This document shows, in pieces, positions 8,924 through 17,712 of a stretch of 38,647 bases of DNA. Under the pieces are notes generated by a model, which was not told the DNA's origin, made no database searches, and saw nothing but the letters and a program-made list of their open reading frames with translations. The stretch is from Herminiimonas sp. (lineage in GTDB: Bacteria > Pseudomonadota > Gammaproteobacteria > Burkholderiales > Burkholderiaceae_D). The stretch covers positions 1 through 38,647 of the forward strand of contig JAQGLW010000125.1 in NCBI GenBank assembly GCA_028292665.1, in the 5' to 3' direction. Both the position numbers and the translations under genes were made by a program. The first letter of the stretch is position 1, and each line of letters opens with the position of its first letter.

Positions 8924-8999
8924 GGGTGCTTAGCTCAGTTGGTAGAGCGGCGCCCTTACAAGGCGTAGGTCGGGAGTTCGAGCCTCTCAGCACCCACCA
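8924..8999 (+). tRNA. tRNA-Val (anticodon UAC)
   Basis: The 76-base cloverleaf has acceptor GGGTGCT with AGCACCC, D-loop AGCTCAGTTGGTAGAGC, anticodon loop CTTACAA carrying TAC, T-loop GTTCGAGCC and an encoded CCA. It lies 56 bases after hupB and 40 bases before tRNA-Asp. Confidence 0.98.
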
Positions 9000-9039
9000 A
9001 TCAGTCGGGCATCATGCAATATGGAAGTGAAGCAGTTTA

Positions 9040-9116
9040 GGAGTGGTAGTTCAGTCGGTTAGAATACCGGCCTGTCACGCCGGGGGTCGCGGGTTCGAGT
9101 CCCGTCCACTCCGCCA
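9040..9116 (+). tRNA. tRNA-Asp (anticodon GUC)
   Basis: The 77-base cloverleaf has acceptor GGAGTGG with CCACTCC, discriminator G, anticodon loop CTGTCAC carrying GTC, T-loop GTTCGAGTC and an encoded CCA. A strong terminator follows immediately, so tRNA-Val and tRNA-Asp probably form the end of one transcript. Confidence 0.98.
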
Positions 9117-9121
9117 AAATC

Positions 9122-9150
9122 AAAAAGGCGAACTTATGTTCGCCTTTTTT
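9122..9150 (+). terminator. Terminator after tRNA-Asp
   Basis: AAAAAGGCGAAC and GTTCGCCTTTTTT form a stem closed by the loop TTAT. It starts six bases after the tRNA CCA end and separates the tRNAs from ppiD. Confidence 0.9.
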
Positions 9151-9197
9151 CATATGCGATAAGATATCCATCGCGATCTGTCTGTGATTGGCTGACC

Positions 9198-11144
9198 ATG
9201 TTTGAATTTATTCGTACCCATCAGCGGTTGATGCAATTTGTGCTGCTGCTATTGATTTTCCCATCGTTCGCTTTCTTTGGACTCGAAAGCTATACGCGTC
9301 TGCGCGATACCGACAACACGGTGGCAAAGGTCGCCGGACAATCGATCACGCAGCAGGAACTGGACACTGCGCAACGCGAGCAGATGGAGCGTTTTCGCCA
9401 GATGTTCGGCGAGCAATTCGATCCGAAGATGTTCGATACGCCGGAAGCCAGGCAGGGCATCCTGGACAACCTGATCGCTCAGCGCGCACTGGCTGCCGAA
9501 GCTGCGCGCAATCATCTTTCCGTTTCCGATCAAGCCCTGCAGCAGACGATCCTGGCGATTCCGGATCTTTCCACTCCCGATGGCAAGTTCGACAGCGAGC
9601 GTTACAAGGCGTTGCTGGCGGTACAAGGTTTGACGCCCGCGATATACGAAGCGCGGTTGCGTCAGGATTTGGCTGTGCAGCAAGTCAACAGTGCAATTCA
9701 GACTACCGCATTTGCGCCGAAATCGATAGCGAACCGCCTGTCCGATATCAGCGAGCAGGAACGCGAAGTGCAGGAGTTGCCGTTCAAGGCATCCGACTAT
9801 GCGTCTCAGGTAAAAGTGACCGACGACATGCTGAAGGATTATTACAACAAGTCCGGCAGCCAGTTTGAAATTCCGGAGCAGGTCAAGGCCGAATACGTCG
9901 TGTTGAACAATGACGCTCTTGCTGCGCAAACGTCAGTCAGCGATGCCGATATCAAATCCTATTACGATCAGAATGTAAAGCGCTACACGGTCGATGAACA
10001 GCGGCGTGCGAGCCATATCCTGATCACCGTGAAAAAAGACGCGCCTGCCGCCGACAAGGCGGCGGCAAAAGACAAGGCGGAAAAACTGCTTGCGCAATTG
10101 CGCAAGAATCCGGGCGATTTCGCCAGACTTGCAAAAGAGAATTCGCAGGATCCGGGTTCTGCCGAGCGCGGCGGCGATCTCGATTTCTTCGGCAAGGGAA
10201 TGATGGTCAAGCCGTTCGAAGACGCTGTCTACAAACTCAAGCAAGGCGAGATCAGCGATCTGGTTCAGTCCGATTTCGGTTATCACATTATCCAGTTGAC
10301 TGCAGTCAAGCCGGCTTCGGTCAAACCGCTGGATGAAGTCAAAGGCGAGATCGCCGCCGAAATCAAGAAGCAGCTGGCGGTAAAGAAATACACAGAACTT
10401 GCCGAGACTTTTTCCAGTACGGTCTATGAGCAGGCGGATAGCCTGAAGCCGGTGGCCGACAAGCTGAAACTGAAAATCGAAACGGCATCGAATCTGACAC
10501 GCACGCCGAATCCGGCCGCCGCGCCGAATGCGCCGTTCAACAACCCAAAATTTTTGAGAGCATTGTTTTCGGATGAGGCGATCAAAAACAAGCACAATAC
10601 CGAAGCGGTCGAAGTCGCTCCGAATACCTTGATTGCCGGTCATGTGGTCGAATACAAGCCGGCAGGCAAACGTCCGTTCGAAGAAGTGAAAGCCGTCGTG
10701 CGTGAGCGCCTCACGCAAGCCGAGGCAGTCAAGCTGGCGGGAAAAGCCGGCGCAGCCAAACTTGTCGAACTCAAGGCAAAGAACGACGCAGCCGGTTTTG
10801 CCGAAGCAAAGATGGTTTCACGCGCCAAGAATCCGGGGTTGGGCAACGAGGCATTCACGGCTGTGATGAAAGCCGATGCGAACAAGCTGCCGGCATATGT
10901 CGGTGTCGAGATTCCGACCCAAGGCTACAGCGTGTACCGGATCAACAAGGTAACGCAGCCGAAGGTAGCGGACAATGCGCGCCGCCAGGCAGAGCAGCAG
11001 CAGATTGCGAATGCATTGGCGCAGCAGGAGATGGTCGCTTATATCGATGTGTTGAAGAAAAAGGCGAAAGCCGAGATATTGAAGCCTGCGGCCAATACGT
11101 CTTCGACGGAAGAGAAGAGCGATCCTGCGGCTGGCACCAAGTAA
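9198..11144 (+). CDS. ppiD: PpiD, membrane-anchored periplasmic chaperone of the parvulin family
   Basis: PpiD sits at the Sec translocon and helps outer-membrane and periplasmic proteins fold. The 648-residue product begins MFEFIRTHQRLMQF and has a single transmembrane anchor at about residues 12-31, a SurA_N-like chaperone region, and one parvulin domain at about 268-370 (RRASHILI ... GGDLDFFGKGMM ... FGYHIIQL). PpiD parvulin domains are often weak isomerases, and activity here is not shown. The C-terminal region is Lys- and Ala-rich and ends in a flexible tail. Gene position after hupB is conserved. A repeat-rich intergenic region follows. Confidence 0.95.
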   Translation: MFEFIRTHQRLMQFVLLLLIFPSFAFFGLESYTRLRDTDNTVAKVAGQSITQQELDTAQREQMERFRQMFGEQFDPKMFDTPEARQGILDNLIAQRALAAEAARNHLSVSDQALQQTILAIPDLSTPDGKFDSERYKALLAVQGLTPAIYEARLRQDLAVQQVNSAIQTTAFAPKSIANRLSDISEQEREVQELPFKASDYASQVKVTDDMLKDYYNKSGSQFEIPEQVKAEYVVLNNDALAAQTSVSDADIKSYYDQNVKRYTVDEQRRASHILITVKKDAPAADKAAAKDKAEKLLAQLRKNPGDFARLAKENSQDPGSAERGGDLDFFGKGMMVKPFEDAVYKLKQGEISDLVQSDFGYHIIQLTAVKPASVKPLDEVKGEIAAEIKKQLAVKKYTELAETFSSTVYEQADSLKPVADKLKLKIETASNLTRTPNPAAAPNAPFNNPKFLRALFSDEAIKNKHNTEAVEVAPNTLIAGHVVEYKPAGKRPFEEVKAVVRERLTQAEAVKLAGKAGAAKLVELKAKNDAAGFAEAKMVSRAKNPGLGNEAFTAVMKADANKLPAYVGVEIPTQGYSVYRINKVTQPKVADNARRQAEQQQIANALAQQEMVAYIDVLKKKAKAEILKPAANTSSTEEKSDPAAGTK

Positions 11145-11194
11145 GTTGTCGTTGAGGTGAAGCTGCCGGTTGAGTGATGCCAGGACGGTAAAAG

Positions 11195-11346
11195 TTCGTT
11201 CGTCCTGAGCGGTCCAAGGCCGGCTCCTAGCCCGCAGGGCGTATCGAAGGAGTTGTACGCGCACGGATATCCTTCGATACGCCGCTCCGCGGCTACTCAG
11301 GACGAACGAATCTAGTAGCTGGCCTTGGGCCAGCTCAGGACGAACG
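11195..11346. repeat. Intergenic inverted-repeat cluster of the GTTCGTCCTGAG type
   Basis: TTCGTTCGTCCTGAG at 11195-11209 has its exact reverse complement at 11296-11310, and a shorter copy of the right arm lies at 11334-11346. Inside, a 13-base arm (11238-11250, GGCGTATCGAAGG) pairs perfectly with 11271-11283. This class of GTCCTGAG/CTTCGATACGCC repeat is scattered between genes in many proteobacterial genomes, as I remember it. In the convergent space between ppiD and mnmH it can fold in both transcripts and may serve as a terminator. The 319-base gap 11145-11463 holds nothing else except the tandem duplication beside mnmH. Confidence 0.75.
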
Positions 11347-11441
11347 GGTTTGGTAGTTGATCTTGGACTAAGCCGGCCTTGAACCACTTTTTATCGGCAG
11401 CGTCAATCGCCATCATGGATTGGGCCTCCTGCCAAATCGAC

Positions 11442-11489
11442 GCAGTTTGAAGCAGATACTTCGCTATGCAGTTTGCAGCAAATACTTCG
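11442..11489. repeat. Two tandem copies of a 26-base unit at the 3' end of mnmH
   Basis: A 22-base block starting GCAGTTTG and ending ATACTTCG occurs at 11442-11463 and again at 11468-11489 with two mismatches, giving a 26-base period. The mnmH stop codon falls between the copies. Because 26 is not a multiple of three, the two copies are out of phase, and the duplication has probably fixed the present C-terminus of MnmH. Confidence 0.8.
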
Positions 11490-12525
11490 ACGCAGTCCGG
11501 AAAGCCTGTTCTGTAATATCGTCCAGTTCCAGATGTTGCGCCTGCGAAAATCGGGCAAAGTTGCGCTCGATCGAGCGCAGATAAGCAGGGTCGTAATGAT
11601 CGACCAGTAATTCTGTCACCAGCGTTTCCATTTCGCCCGACGATGCCATCGTCTGCCAGCGAACTATTTTTTCCCGTCCATGCAATGAAATCAGGCAATC
11701 GAGCTGCGTGTTCAATATCGCGGGATCGGTGACGAAATGCGCGTAATCTTCCATCAGCAATTTCACGCGATTGGTTTTCGATAGTGTCAGCGACAGGCAG
11801 GATGACGCACGCATTTTTTCCATCAGCGCATCCGGCACCCGCAGATTGCCGACTTTCTTGCTTTCGGATTCAACGAACACGACCTGCCCGGGACTGAACT
11901 GGCGCAGTGTTTGCCAAATGCGGCTCTCGAAGCTTTTTTGCGTCGGCTGCGCCTCGCTGGGCAAATTGCCGAGCACCGATCCGCGGTGCGCGGCCAACCG
12001 CTCGAGATCCAGCACCTGGGCTCCTTCGGAGGCAAGCTTTTGCAGCAGGCGGCTCTTGCCGCTGCCGGTTGTGCCGCATATGACCTTATAGGTGAAACGG
12101 GACGGCAGTTCCGCCAGCTCCGCATTGACATGACGGCGATAGGCTCTGTATCCGCCATCGAGTTGTACTGCGGGCCAGCCTATTTTCGCCAGTATGTGCG
12201 TCATCGATCCGCTGCGATTGCCGCCGCGCCAGCAATAAATCAGGGGCTTCCAGTCGCGCGGCTTATCTAGAAAGAGCGTATCGATGTGACGGGCGATATT
12301 GCGTGCGGCGATCGAGGCGCCCACTTTTTTGGCCTCGAATGAACTGACCTGTTTGTACAAGGTGCCGACCCGTATGCGTTCGTTGTCATCGAGCACCGGA
12401 CAGTTGATCGCACCCGGAATATGGTCTTCCGCGAATTCGGATTGACTGCGCACATCGATGATGGCATCGAACAAATGAAGCTGCGGCAGAATTTCGGCAA
12501 AAGGGAGCAAGGCGGGATACTTCAT
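11464..12525 (-). CDS. mnmH: tRNA 2-selenouridine synthase (rhodanese/P-loop)
   Basis: MnmH (SelU, YbbB) modifies the wobble 2-thiouridine of tRNAs for Glu, Lys and Gln: it geranylates the thiolated base, then replaces sulfur with selenium from selenophosphate. The 353-residue product has an N-terminal rhodanese domain with the catalytic Cys98 in YCWRGGNRSGS and a P-loop GTTGSGKS at 151-158. The gene starts four bases after the tesA stop, so they form an operon. The C-terminal tail (SKYLLQTA) is encoded by a duplicated 26-base unit. No selenophosphate synthase or Sec machinery is in the window, so selenium use by the cell is inferred only from the family. Confidence 0.93.
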   Translation of the reverse strand: MKYPALLPFAEILPQLHLFDAIIDVRSQSEFAEDHIPGAINCPVLDDNERIRVGTLYKQVSSFEAKKVGASIAARNIARHIDTLFLDKPRDWKPLIYCWRGGNRSGSMTHILAKIGWPAVQLDGGYRAYRRHVNAELAELPSRFTYKVICGTTGSGKSRLLQKLASEGAQVLDLERLAAHRGSVLGNLPSEAQPTQKSFESRIWQTLRQFSPGQVVFVESESKKVGNLRVPDALMEKMRASSCLSLTLSKTNRVKLLMEDYAHFVTDPAILNTQLDCLISLHGREKIVRWQTMASSGEMETLVTELLVDHYDPAYLRSIERNFARFSQAQHLELDDITEQAFRTASKYLLQTA

Positions 12526-12529
12526 GTAC

Positions 12530-13150
12530 TCACTTCAGCAGCAGCGGTTTCAGATGGGACCAGATATTGTGCAGCATGATGGGCTGCGCTTCGGCTGTAG
12601 GATGAAGGCGATCTGACTGAAACAGCTGGGGCTTGTCGGCCAGTCCCTCCAGCAGGAACGGCACGAGAGGCACGCTGGTTTCCCTCGACAGTTTCGGATA
12701 AATTCCGGCGAAGCGGCGCGTGTAATCGCCGCCGTAATTGGGCGGTATCTGCATGCCGACCAGGAGCACCTTGGCTTGCGCCTTTTGCGCCGTGACGATC
12801 ATCGCGCGCAGATTGTCTTCCGTCGCGGCAACCGGCAAGCCGCGCAACGCGTCGTTGGCGCCTAATTCGATTACAACGGTGTCCGGACGATGCTTGCTCA
12901 GAAGAGACTGCAAACGCGTCCTGCCGCCGCTGGTGGTCTCGCCGCTGATGCTCGCATTGGCGATCGCTGCATCGATTTTTTCCGTTTTCAACTGGCTTTG
13001 CAGCAACGGCACCCAGCCGGTCCCGCGCACCAGTCCGTATTCGGCCGACAGGCTGTCGCCCAGCACGAGTATGGTTTTTGATGCAGAATGGGCTGTCGAC
13101 GCAAACAGCGCAAACGTGATGAACGCCACGGTACGCAGCGTCCGCATCAT
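12530..13150 (-). CDS. tesA: TesA, periplasmic GDSL esterase / thioesterase I / lysophospholipase
   Basis: TesA is a multifunctional SGNH hydrolase that cleaves acyl-CoA, lysophospholipid and ester substrates in the periplasm. The 206-residue product has a signal peptide (MMRTLRTVAFITFALFAST, then AHSA), the nucleophile block GDSL with Ser33, the GAND block (LGANDALRG) and the C-terminal Asp-His motif SDRLHPT. I start it at the tandem ATGs at 13150 because AAGGGGA lies upstream at proper distance and the signal peptide begins there. An in-frame ATG at 13180 overlaps the divergent ABC gene and would add ten residues. The tesA/ybbA divergent pair is also seen in E. coli. Confidence 0.93.
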   Translation of the reverse strand: MMRTLRTVAFITFALFASTAHSASKTILVLGDSLSAEYGLVRGTGWVPLLQSQLKTEKIDAAIANASISGETTSGGRTRLQSLLSKHRPDTVVIELGANDALRGLPVAATEDNLRAMIVTAQKAQAKVLLVGMQIPPNYGGDYTRRFAGIYPKLSRETSVPLVPFLLEGLADKPQLFQSDRLHPTAEAQPIMLHNIWSHLKPLLLK

Positions 13151-13178
13151 TTTTCGGATCCCCTTGAGATTATCTTGC

Positions 13179-13862
13179 ATGCCAGAACCTTCCACACTTT
13201 CTCCTGCAATTGAAGTTGCCCGGCTCGCTAAACGGGTCGCGGATGCAACCGGCGAACTCACCATTCTTCAAAACATCAATTTTACAGTGCATGCAGGCGC
13301 GACGCTTGCGATTGTCGGCGCGTCCGGCTCAGGGAAATCGACATTGCTCGGATTGCTGGCGGGACTCGACACGCCGTCCGAAGGCACCGTGCTGCTCAAC
13401 GGCATCGATATCTTTGCGCTGGATGAAGACGGCCGTGCCGGATTGCGTAAAAAGGAACTGGGCTTCGTGTTTCAGTCGTTCCAGTTGCTCGCGCATCTGA
13501 ATGCGCTGGAAAACGTGATGCTGCCGCTCGAGCTGCGTGGAGACGATGCCGCCAGGGAAAAATCGGAGGCGATGCTGGCGCGCGTGGGTTTGTCGAGCCG
13601 GCTGAAGCACTATCCGAAATATCTGTCCGGCGGCGAGCAGCAGCGCGTCGCGCTCGCCCGCGCCTTCGTCAGCGAACCGCCGCTGCTGTTTGCCGATGAA
13701 CCGACCGGCAGCCTGGATGCGGCGACCGGCGAATCGGTGATACGGCTGATGTTCGAATTGAATCAGGAGCGCAAGTCGACGCTGGTGCTGGTTACGCATG
13801 ATGCGTCCATTGCGTCGCTCTGCAAGCGAACCATTACCATCGCGGCGGGGCAGTTGGTTTAA
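13179..13862 (+). CDS. ybbA: YbbA-type ABC transporter ATP-binding protein, no permease adjacent
   Basis: The 227-residue ATPase belongs to the LolD/MacB/YbbA group. Visible motifs are Walker [10 protein letters not shown]-loop FVFQSFQLL, signature [15 protein letters not shown], Walker B LLFADEP, the D-loop SLD and the switch His in LVTHD. In E. coli ybbA is divergent from tesA and followed by the large permease gene ybbP. Here it is divergent from tesA, but the next gene is nnr on the opposite strand, converging with a 29-base overlap. No permease is present in the window. The partner must be elsewhere, or the ATPase has been separated from it. The ATG at 13179 gives the expected N-terminus; its upstream sequence is inside the tesA leader. 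Confidence 0.88.
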   Translation: MPEPSTLSPAIEVARLAKRVADATGELTILQNINFTVHAGATLAIVGASGSGKSTLLGLLAGLDTPSEGTVLLNGIDIFALDEDGRAGLRKKELGFVFQSFQLLAHLNALENVMLPLELRGDDAAREKSEAMLARVGLSSRLKHYPKYLSGGEQQRVALARAFVSEPPLLFADEPTGSLDAATGESVIRLMFELNQERKSTLVLVTHDASIASLCKRTITIAAGQLV

Positions 13863-15360
13863 TCAGCCGGTTCAGGCCGGCGCGCACGCACGGAATCAAT
13901 TCGCCGGCGGTCAGTCCGACCGGGCCGATGCCTTGCTCGACCAGCACATCGGCGGCGTTGCCGTGCAGCCAGACCGCACCGAGTGCGGCTTCCCACGCCG
14001 GCCAATGCTGCGCCAGCAGCGCACCGCATATTCCCGCCAGCACGTCGCCGGTGCCGGCAGTCGCCAGTGCAGGATTGCCGGTCGGATTGATGACGATATC
14101 GCAGTTCGCGCGTGCGATCACCGTGCCGGAACCTTTCAATACGATGATTGCATTGAATCGCCGCGCCAGTTCGCGTGCGGCGGCCGGGCGATCGGCCTGT
14201 ATATCGGCGCTCGATGCGGCAAGCAGCCGCGCTGCTTCAAGCGGATGCGGCGTCAGCAAGGTACTCTGTCCGCGCTGAGTCAGCTTTTGCTGCAGGGCCG
14301 GTTCGACGGCGATCAGGTTCAGCGCATCGGCATCGAGCACCAGCGGCACGGGCGCATTGAGCGCCTGCGCCAGCAAATCATGCGCGGCGCGCGAGGTGCC
14401 CAGACCGGGCCCGACGACCAGTGTCGCCGCTGAAAAATCGAGATCCTGCGCCGGACGGCACATCAACTCCGGCTGCATGCTGTCGTAAGCCGGCGCTTGT
14501 TCGACAAAACCTGCAAATACCCGGCCGGCGCCGCATTGCGCAGCCGCGCGCGCGGCCAGCACGGGCGCGCCCGTCATGCCGCGCGCGCCGCCGATGACCA
14601 TGACGTCGCCGAAACTGCCCTTGTGGGAATCATGAGGACGCTTGCGAAGCGCATGCGAAAACAATCCGGGATGGCCGATATGCGCATGCGGCGGCTTGAA
14701 AAATCTGTCTTCGATGCCGAGACATGCGATTTGCACCGTGCCCGCATGATCGCGGCCGCGGGCGGTATGCAGGCCCGGCTTGTTTGCAATGAATGTAATG
14801 GTGTGGCTGGCGCGCACTGCGACGCCGTCCTGTCCGACAATGGCGCCGGTGTCCGCATTCAGCCCGCTTGGAATATCGAGTGCGAGCACCGGGCAGTCGA
14901 GCGTGTTGACGGCGTCGACCAGCGCGCGTTGCGCTCCCGCTATCTGCCGCATCAGGCCGATGCCGAACAAGCCGTCGACGACCAGGTTCCAGCGGACCGA
15001 CATGAGGCTGCGCAAATCCGACGCATCTTCAAATCGTACGGCGCCGGCTTTCGCTTGCGCCAATGCGCGTTGCGAGTCGGGCGGCTGCCTGCTTGCATCC
15101 GCATACAGGAGAACCGATACCTGCAATCCGGCCTGCGCAAGCAGATATGCTGTCACCAGCGCATCGCCGCCGTTGTTGCCGGGGCCTGCCAGCACCAGTA
15201 CCTTGGTATTGCCGCGCGGCGCTGGCAGCAGCGCCAATGCCGTTTCCGACGCAGCCTGTGCGGCACGCTGCATCAGGGCGCCGGGCGGCAGCGCGGCCAT
15301 CGCCGCTTGTTCGATATCGCGAATTTCGGCTGTGGAATAGAGCGCAGCGGTCGCATTCAT
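13834..15360 (-). CDS. nnr: Bifunctional NAD(P)HX epimerase / ADP-dependent NAD(P)HX dehydratase
   Basis: Nnr repairs NADHX and NADPHX, the hydrated, inactive forms of the reduced cofactors. The 508-residue protein fuses the two expected domains. The N-terminal YjeF_N epimerase is at about 1-215, with GPGNNGGDAL as cofactor loop. The C-terminal ribokinase-like dehydratase is at about 230-508, with NPTGNPALATAGTGDVLAGI near the catalytic Asp. The ATG at 15360 fits the family; the frame is open further upstream but that sequence lies in the previous gene. It is the last gene of a three-gene operon after two FAD oxidoreductases, five bases from the second one, and its end overlaps ybbA. Confidence 0.94.
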   Translation of the reverse strand: MNATAALYSTAEIRDIEQAAMAALPPGALMQRAAQAASETALALLPAPRGNTKVLVLAGPGNNGGDALVTAYLLAQAGLQVSVLLYADASRQPPDSQRALAQAKAGAVRFEDASDLRSLMSVRWNLVVDGLFGIGLMRQIAGAQRALVDAVNTLDCPVLALDIPSGLNADTGAIVGQDGVAVRASHTITFIANKPGLHTARGRDHAGTVQIACLGIEDRFFKPPHAHIGHPGLFSHALRKRPHDSHKGSFGDVMVIGGARGMTGAPVLAARAAAQCGAGRVFAGFVEQAPAYDSMQPELMCRPAQDLDFSAATLVVGPGLGTSRAAHDLLAQALNAPVPLVLDADALNLIAVEPALQQKLTQRGQSTLLTPHPLEAARLLAASSADIQADRPAAARELARRFNAIIVLKGSGTVIARANCDIVINPTGNPALATAGTGDVLAGICGALLAQHWPAWEAALGAVWLHGNAADVLVEQGIGPVGLTAGELIPCVRAGLNRLIKPTAPPRW

Positions 15361-15365
15361 GGTCG

Positions 15366-16475
15366 TTATCCAATCAGGCGGATGACGTGATCGGCGATTG
15401 CCAGCGAAGCCGTCAATCCCGGAGATTCCATGCCGTACAGGCCAAGATAATGCGGATCGCGATGCGATGCAAACATAAAATCCGCTGCCGGCGCATCGGG
15501 CGGGCTGATCTTGGGCCGCACGCCGGCATAGGCCGGCTGCAGCGCCGCATCCGGCAGGTCCGGCCAATAGGCGCGGATCTCGCGGTAAAACTTGTCCGCC
15601 CGCTGCGGATCGACCTTGTAATCGATTGCGTCATTGCGATGATCGAGCCATTCGACATCGGGGCCGAAACGCGCCTGGCCGCCGAGGTCGAGCGTCAGAT
15701 GGACGCCCAGGCCGCCCGGTTCCGGCACCGGATAAACCAGATGCGAGAAAGGCGCCTTGCCGGCCAGCGAATAATAATTGCCCTTGGCAAAATAAGCGGC
15801 AGGAATCGTGGTTTTATCGAGGCCGCCAATCCGATTGGCGGCTTGCGGCGCCCACAGACCTGCGCAATTGACGACCATGCCGGCTTCCAGTTCGGTTTCC
15901 GCATCCGCTCCGCTTCTTACTTGCAGCACGATGCCGGCGGCCCCGGTCTTGCCTCCGATCAGGCGGCTGCCGAACGCAAACAGCGCGCCCGCGTTCTCCG
16001 CATCGCCCTGCAATGCCAGCATGTAGGCATGACTGTCGATGATGCCGGTCATCGGAGAAAACAGGGCGGCCGCGCAGGACAGCTCGGGTTCCAGCGATTG
16101 CGCCTGCTGCCTGTCCAACGGAACGACCTCGCTGCAGCCGTTTGCCTGCGCCTGTGCATGAATTGCGGCAAGCTTGCCGCGCTGTGCGTCCGACGTCGCG
16201 ACGATCAGTTTGCCGCAGCGCCGGTGCGCGATGCCGCGTTCCGCGCAATACGCATACAGCGCGTCGCGCCCGGTAACGCATAATCCGGCTTTCAGACTGC
16301 CAGTCGGATAATAGAGCCCGGCATGGATCACTTCGCTATTGCGCGAGCTGGTTTCCATGCCGATCGCGGGATTCGACTCGACGACCAGCACTTCACGCCC
16401 CGCAAGGGCGAGTTTTCTTGCCACGGCCAAGCCGATGACGCCTGCTCCGACGACGACGCAATCGACCTTATCCAT
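15366..16475 (-). CDS. FAD-dependent oxidoreductase of the DAO family, similar to L-2-hydroxyglutarate oxidase
   Basis: The 369-residue flavoprotein has an N-terminal dinucleotide fold ([16 protein letters not shown]) followed by [20 protein letters not shown]. That second motif is typical of the L-2-hydroxyglutarate oxidase/dehydrogenase (LhgO) branch of the DAO family. C-terminal motifs YAGVRPKI and [19 protein letters not shown] also fit. These enzymes oxidise 2-hydroxy acids and pass electrons to the quinone pool or to oxygen. The true substrate is not evident. The start overlaps the end of dadA by eight bases, so the two are translationally coupled. It is shorter than E. coli LhgO. Confidence 0.85.
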   Translation of the reverse strand: MDKVDCVVVGAGVIGLAVARKLALAGREVLVVESNPAIGMETSSRNSEVIHAGLYYPTGSLKAGLCVTGRDALYAYCAERGIAHRRCGKLIVATSDAQRGKLAAIHAQAQANGCSEVVPLDRQQAQSLEPELSCAAALFSPMTGIIDSHAYMLALQGDAENAGALFAFGSRLIGGKTGAAGIVLQVRSGADAETELEAGMVVNCAGLWAPQAANRIGGLDKTTIPAAYFAKGNYYSLAGKAPFSHLVYPVPEPGGLGVHLTLDLGGQARFGPDVEWLDHRNDAIDYKVDPQRADKFYREIRAYWPDLPDAALQPAYAGVRPKISPPDAPAADFMFASHRDPHYLGLYGMESPGLTASLAIADHVIRLIG

Positions 16476-17712
16476 AACGCGACAGTGTCAGGCCATCCAG
16501 ATCGATATCGGGCGCCTGTCCTGAAATGAGATCGGCCAGCACCTTGCCCGAACCGGCTGCCATTGCCCAGCCGGCCGAGCCATGGCCGATATTGACGAAA
16601 ACATTTTTGACCGGTGTGGCGCCGAGCAGCGGCGGTCCGTCCGGCAACATCGGCCGCGCGCCGCACCAGAAGGTTGCGCTGCTGTAATTGGCTGCATCCG
16701 GAAACCAGTCGTCGCCGACCTTGACCAGCGTGCGCAATGCGGCTTTGTGCAAATCCGGCGTACGCGAGCCGAGTTCCGCCGTGCCTGCAATCCGGACGCG
16801 GCTGCCCATGCGGGTGATCGCGACCTTGTAGGATTCATCGGTCACCGCGGCAAGCGGCGCCTGATCGAAATTCTTGATGAAGGCCGTCGCGGAATAACCC
16901 TTGACCGGATACAGCGGAATATGAATGCCGAGCGGTTCGAGCAATTGAGCGCTTTCGACGCCGGCGGCAATCACGACCGCATCGGCGCGGAACGTTCTTT
17001 CCTCGATCCGGAACGTTACGCGGTTGTGTTCCGGCTCGATCGCATCGACGGTGCTGTTGAAGTGGAATTCAACGCCCATCGTCTGCGCAATATTCTTCAG
17101 ATGCCTGGTGAAAAGAGGACAATTTCCGGCTTCGTCCTGCGGCAAGTACAACCCTGCAGTCAGCGGCGTGTGGATCGCCAGGGCCGGCTCGATCAGGCGC
17201 GCTTCATCGGCATCCACCAGCCGATGAGGCAGGCCGTTGGCGGCCAGCATATCGATGCCGGACTGCGCCATCTGGAGCTCGAGCTGGTTGCGGAACAGTT
17301 GCAAAACGCCGGTGGTCTGTTCGTAATCGAGCGAATAGTGCTCGCGCAACTGCTGCAATATATGCTGGCTGTAAGAAGCGATGCGCTGCATTCTTTCCTT
17401 GTTGATCCGGTAGCGCTCCAGTTCGCATTCCGCAAGCCACATGCGAACCCAGCGCCACAGCACCGGATCCATCGTCGGTTTGATCAGCACCGGCGATTCC
17501 GGCTTGAAAAGATAAGACAGAATTTTTTTAGGCATGCCGGGGGCGGCCCAGGGCGTAACGTAGCCTGGCGCGACGATGCCCGCATTGCCGAAACTGGTCT
17601 CCTGCGCGACGTTGCCATAGCGTTCGATGACAACGACTTCATGCCCCGCCGCGGCGAGAAAATACGCGGTGCAGACGCCAATGACGCCGCCACCGATAAC
17701 TGCTACTTGCAT
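16468..17712 (-). CDS. dadA: D-amino acid dehydrogenase, small subunit type
   Basis: DadA is a membrane-associated flavoprotein that oxidises D-amino acids, chiefly D-alanine, to 2-oxo acids and ammonia, and feeds electrons to the respiratory chain. The 414-residue product shows the FAD motif [19 protein letters not shown], the [19 protein letters not shown] block and the C-terminal [17 protein letters not shown] flavin contact, all typical. AAGGA lies 13 bases before the ATG. It heads an operon with the LhgO-like gene and nnr. No alanine racemase (dadX) lies beside it. A structured leader with an intrinsic terminator precedes it. Confidence 0.93.
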   Translation of the reverse strand: MQVAVIGGGVIGVCTAYFLAAAGHEVVVIERYGNVAQETSFGNAGIVAPGYVTPWAAPGMPKKILSYLFKPESPVLIKPTMDPVLWRWVRMWLAECELERYRINKERMQRIASYSQHILQQLREHYSLDYEQTTGVLQLFRNQLELQMAQSGIDMLAANGLPHRLVDADEARLIEPALAIHTPLTAGLYLPQDEAGNCPLFTRHLKNIAQTMGVEFHFNSTVDAIEPEHNRVTFRIEERTFRADAVVIAAGVESAQLLEPLGIHIPLYPVKGYSATAFIKNFDQAPLAAVTDESYKVAITRMGSRVRIAGTAELGSRTPDLHKAALRTLVKVGDDWFPDAANYSSATFWCGARPMLPDGPPLLGATPVKNVFVNIGHGSAGWAMAAGSGKVLADLISGQAPDIDLDGLTLSRYG

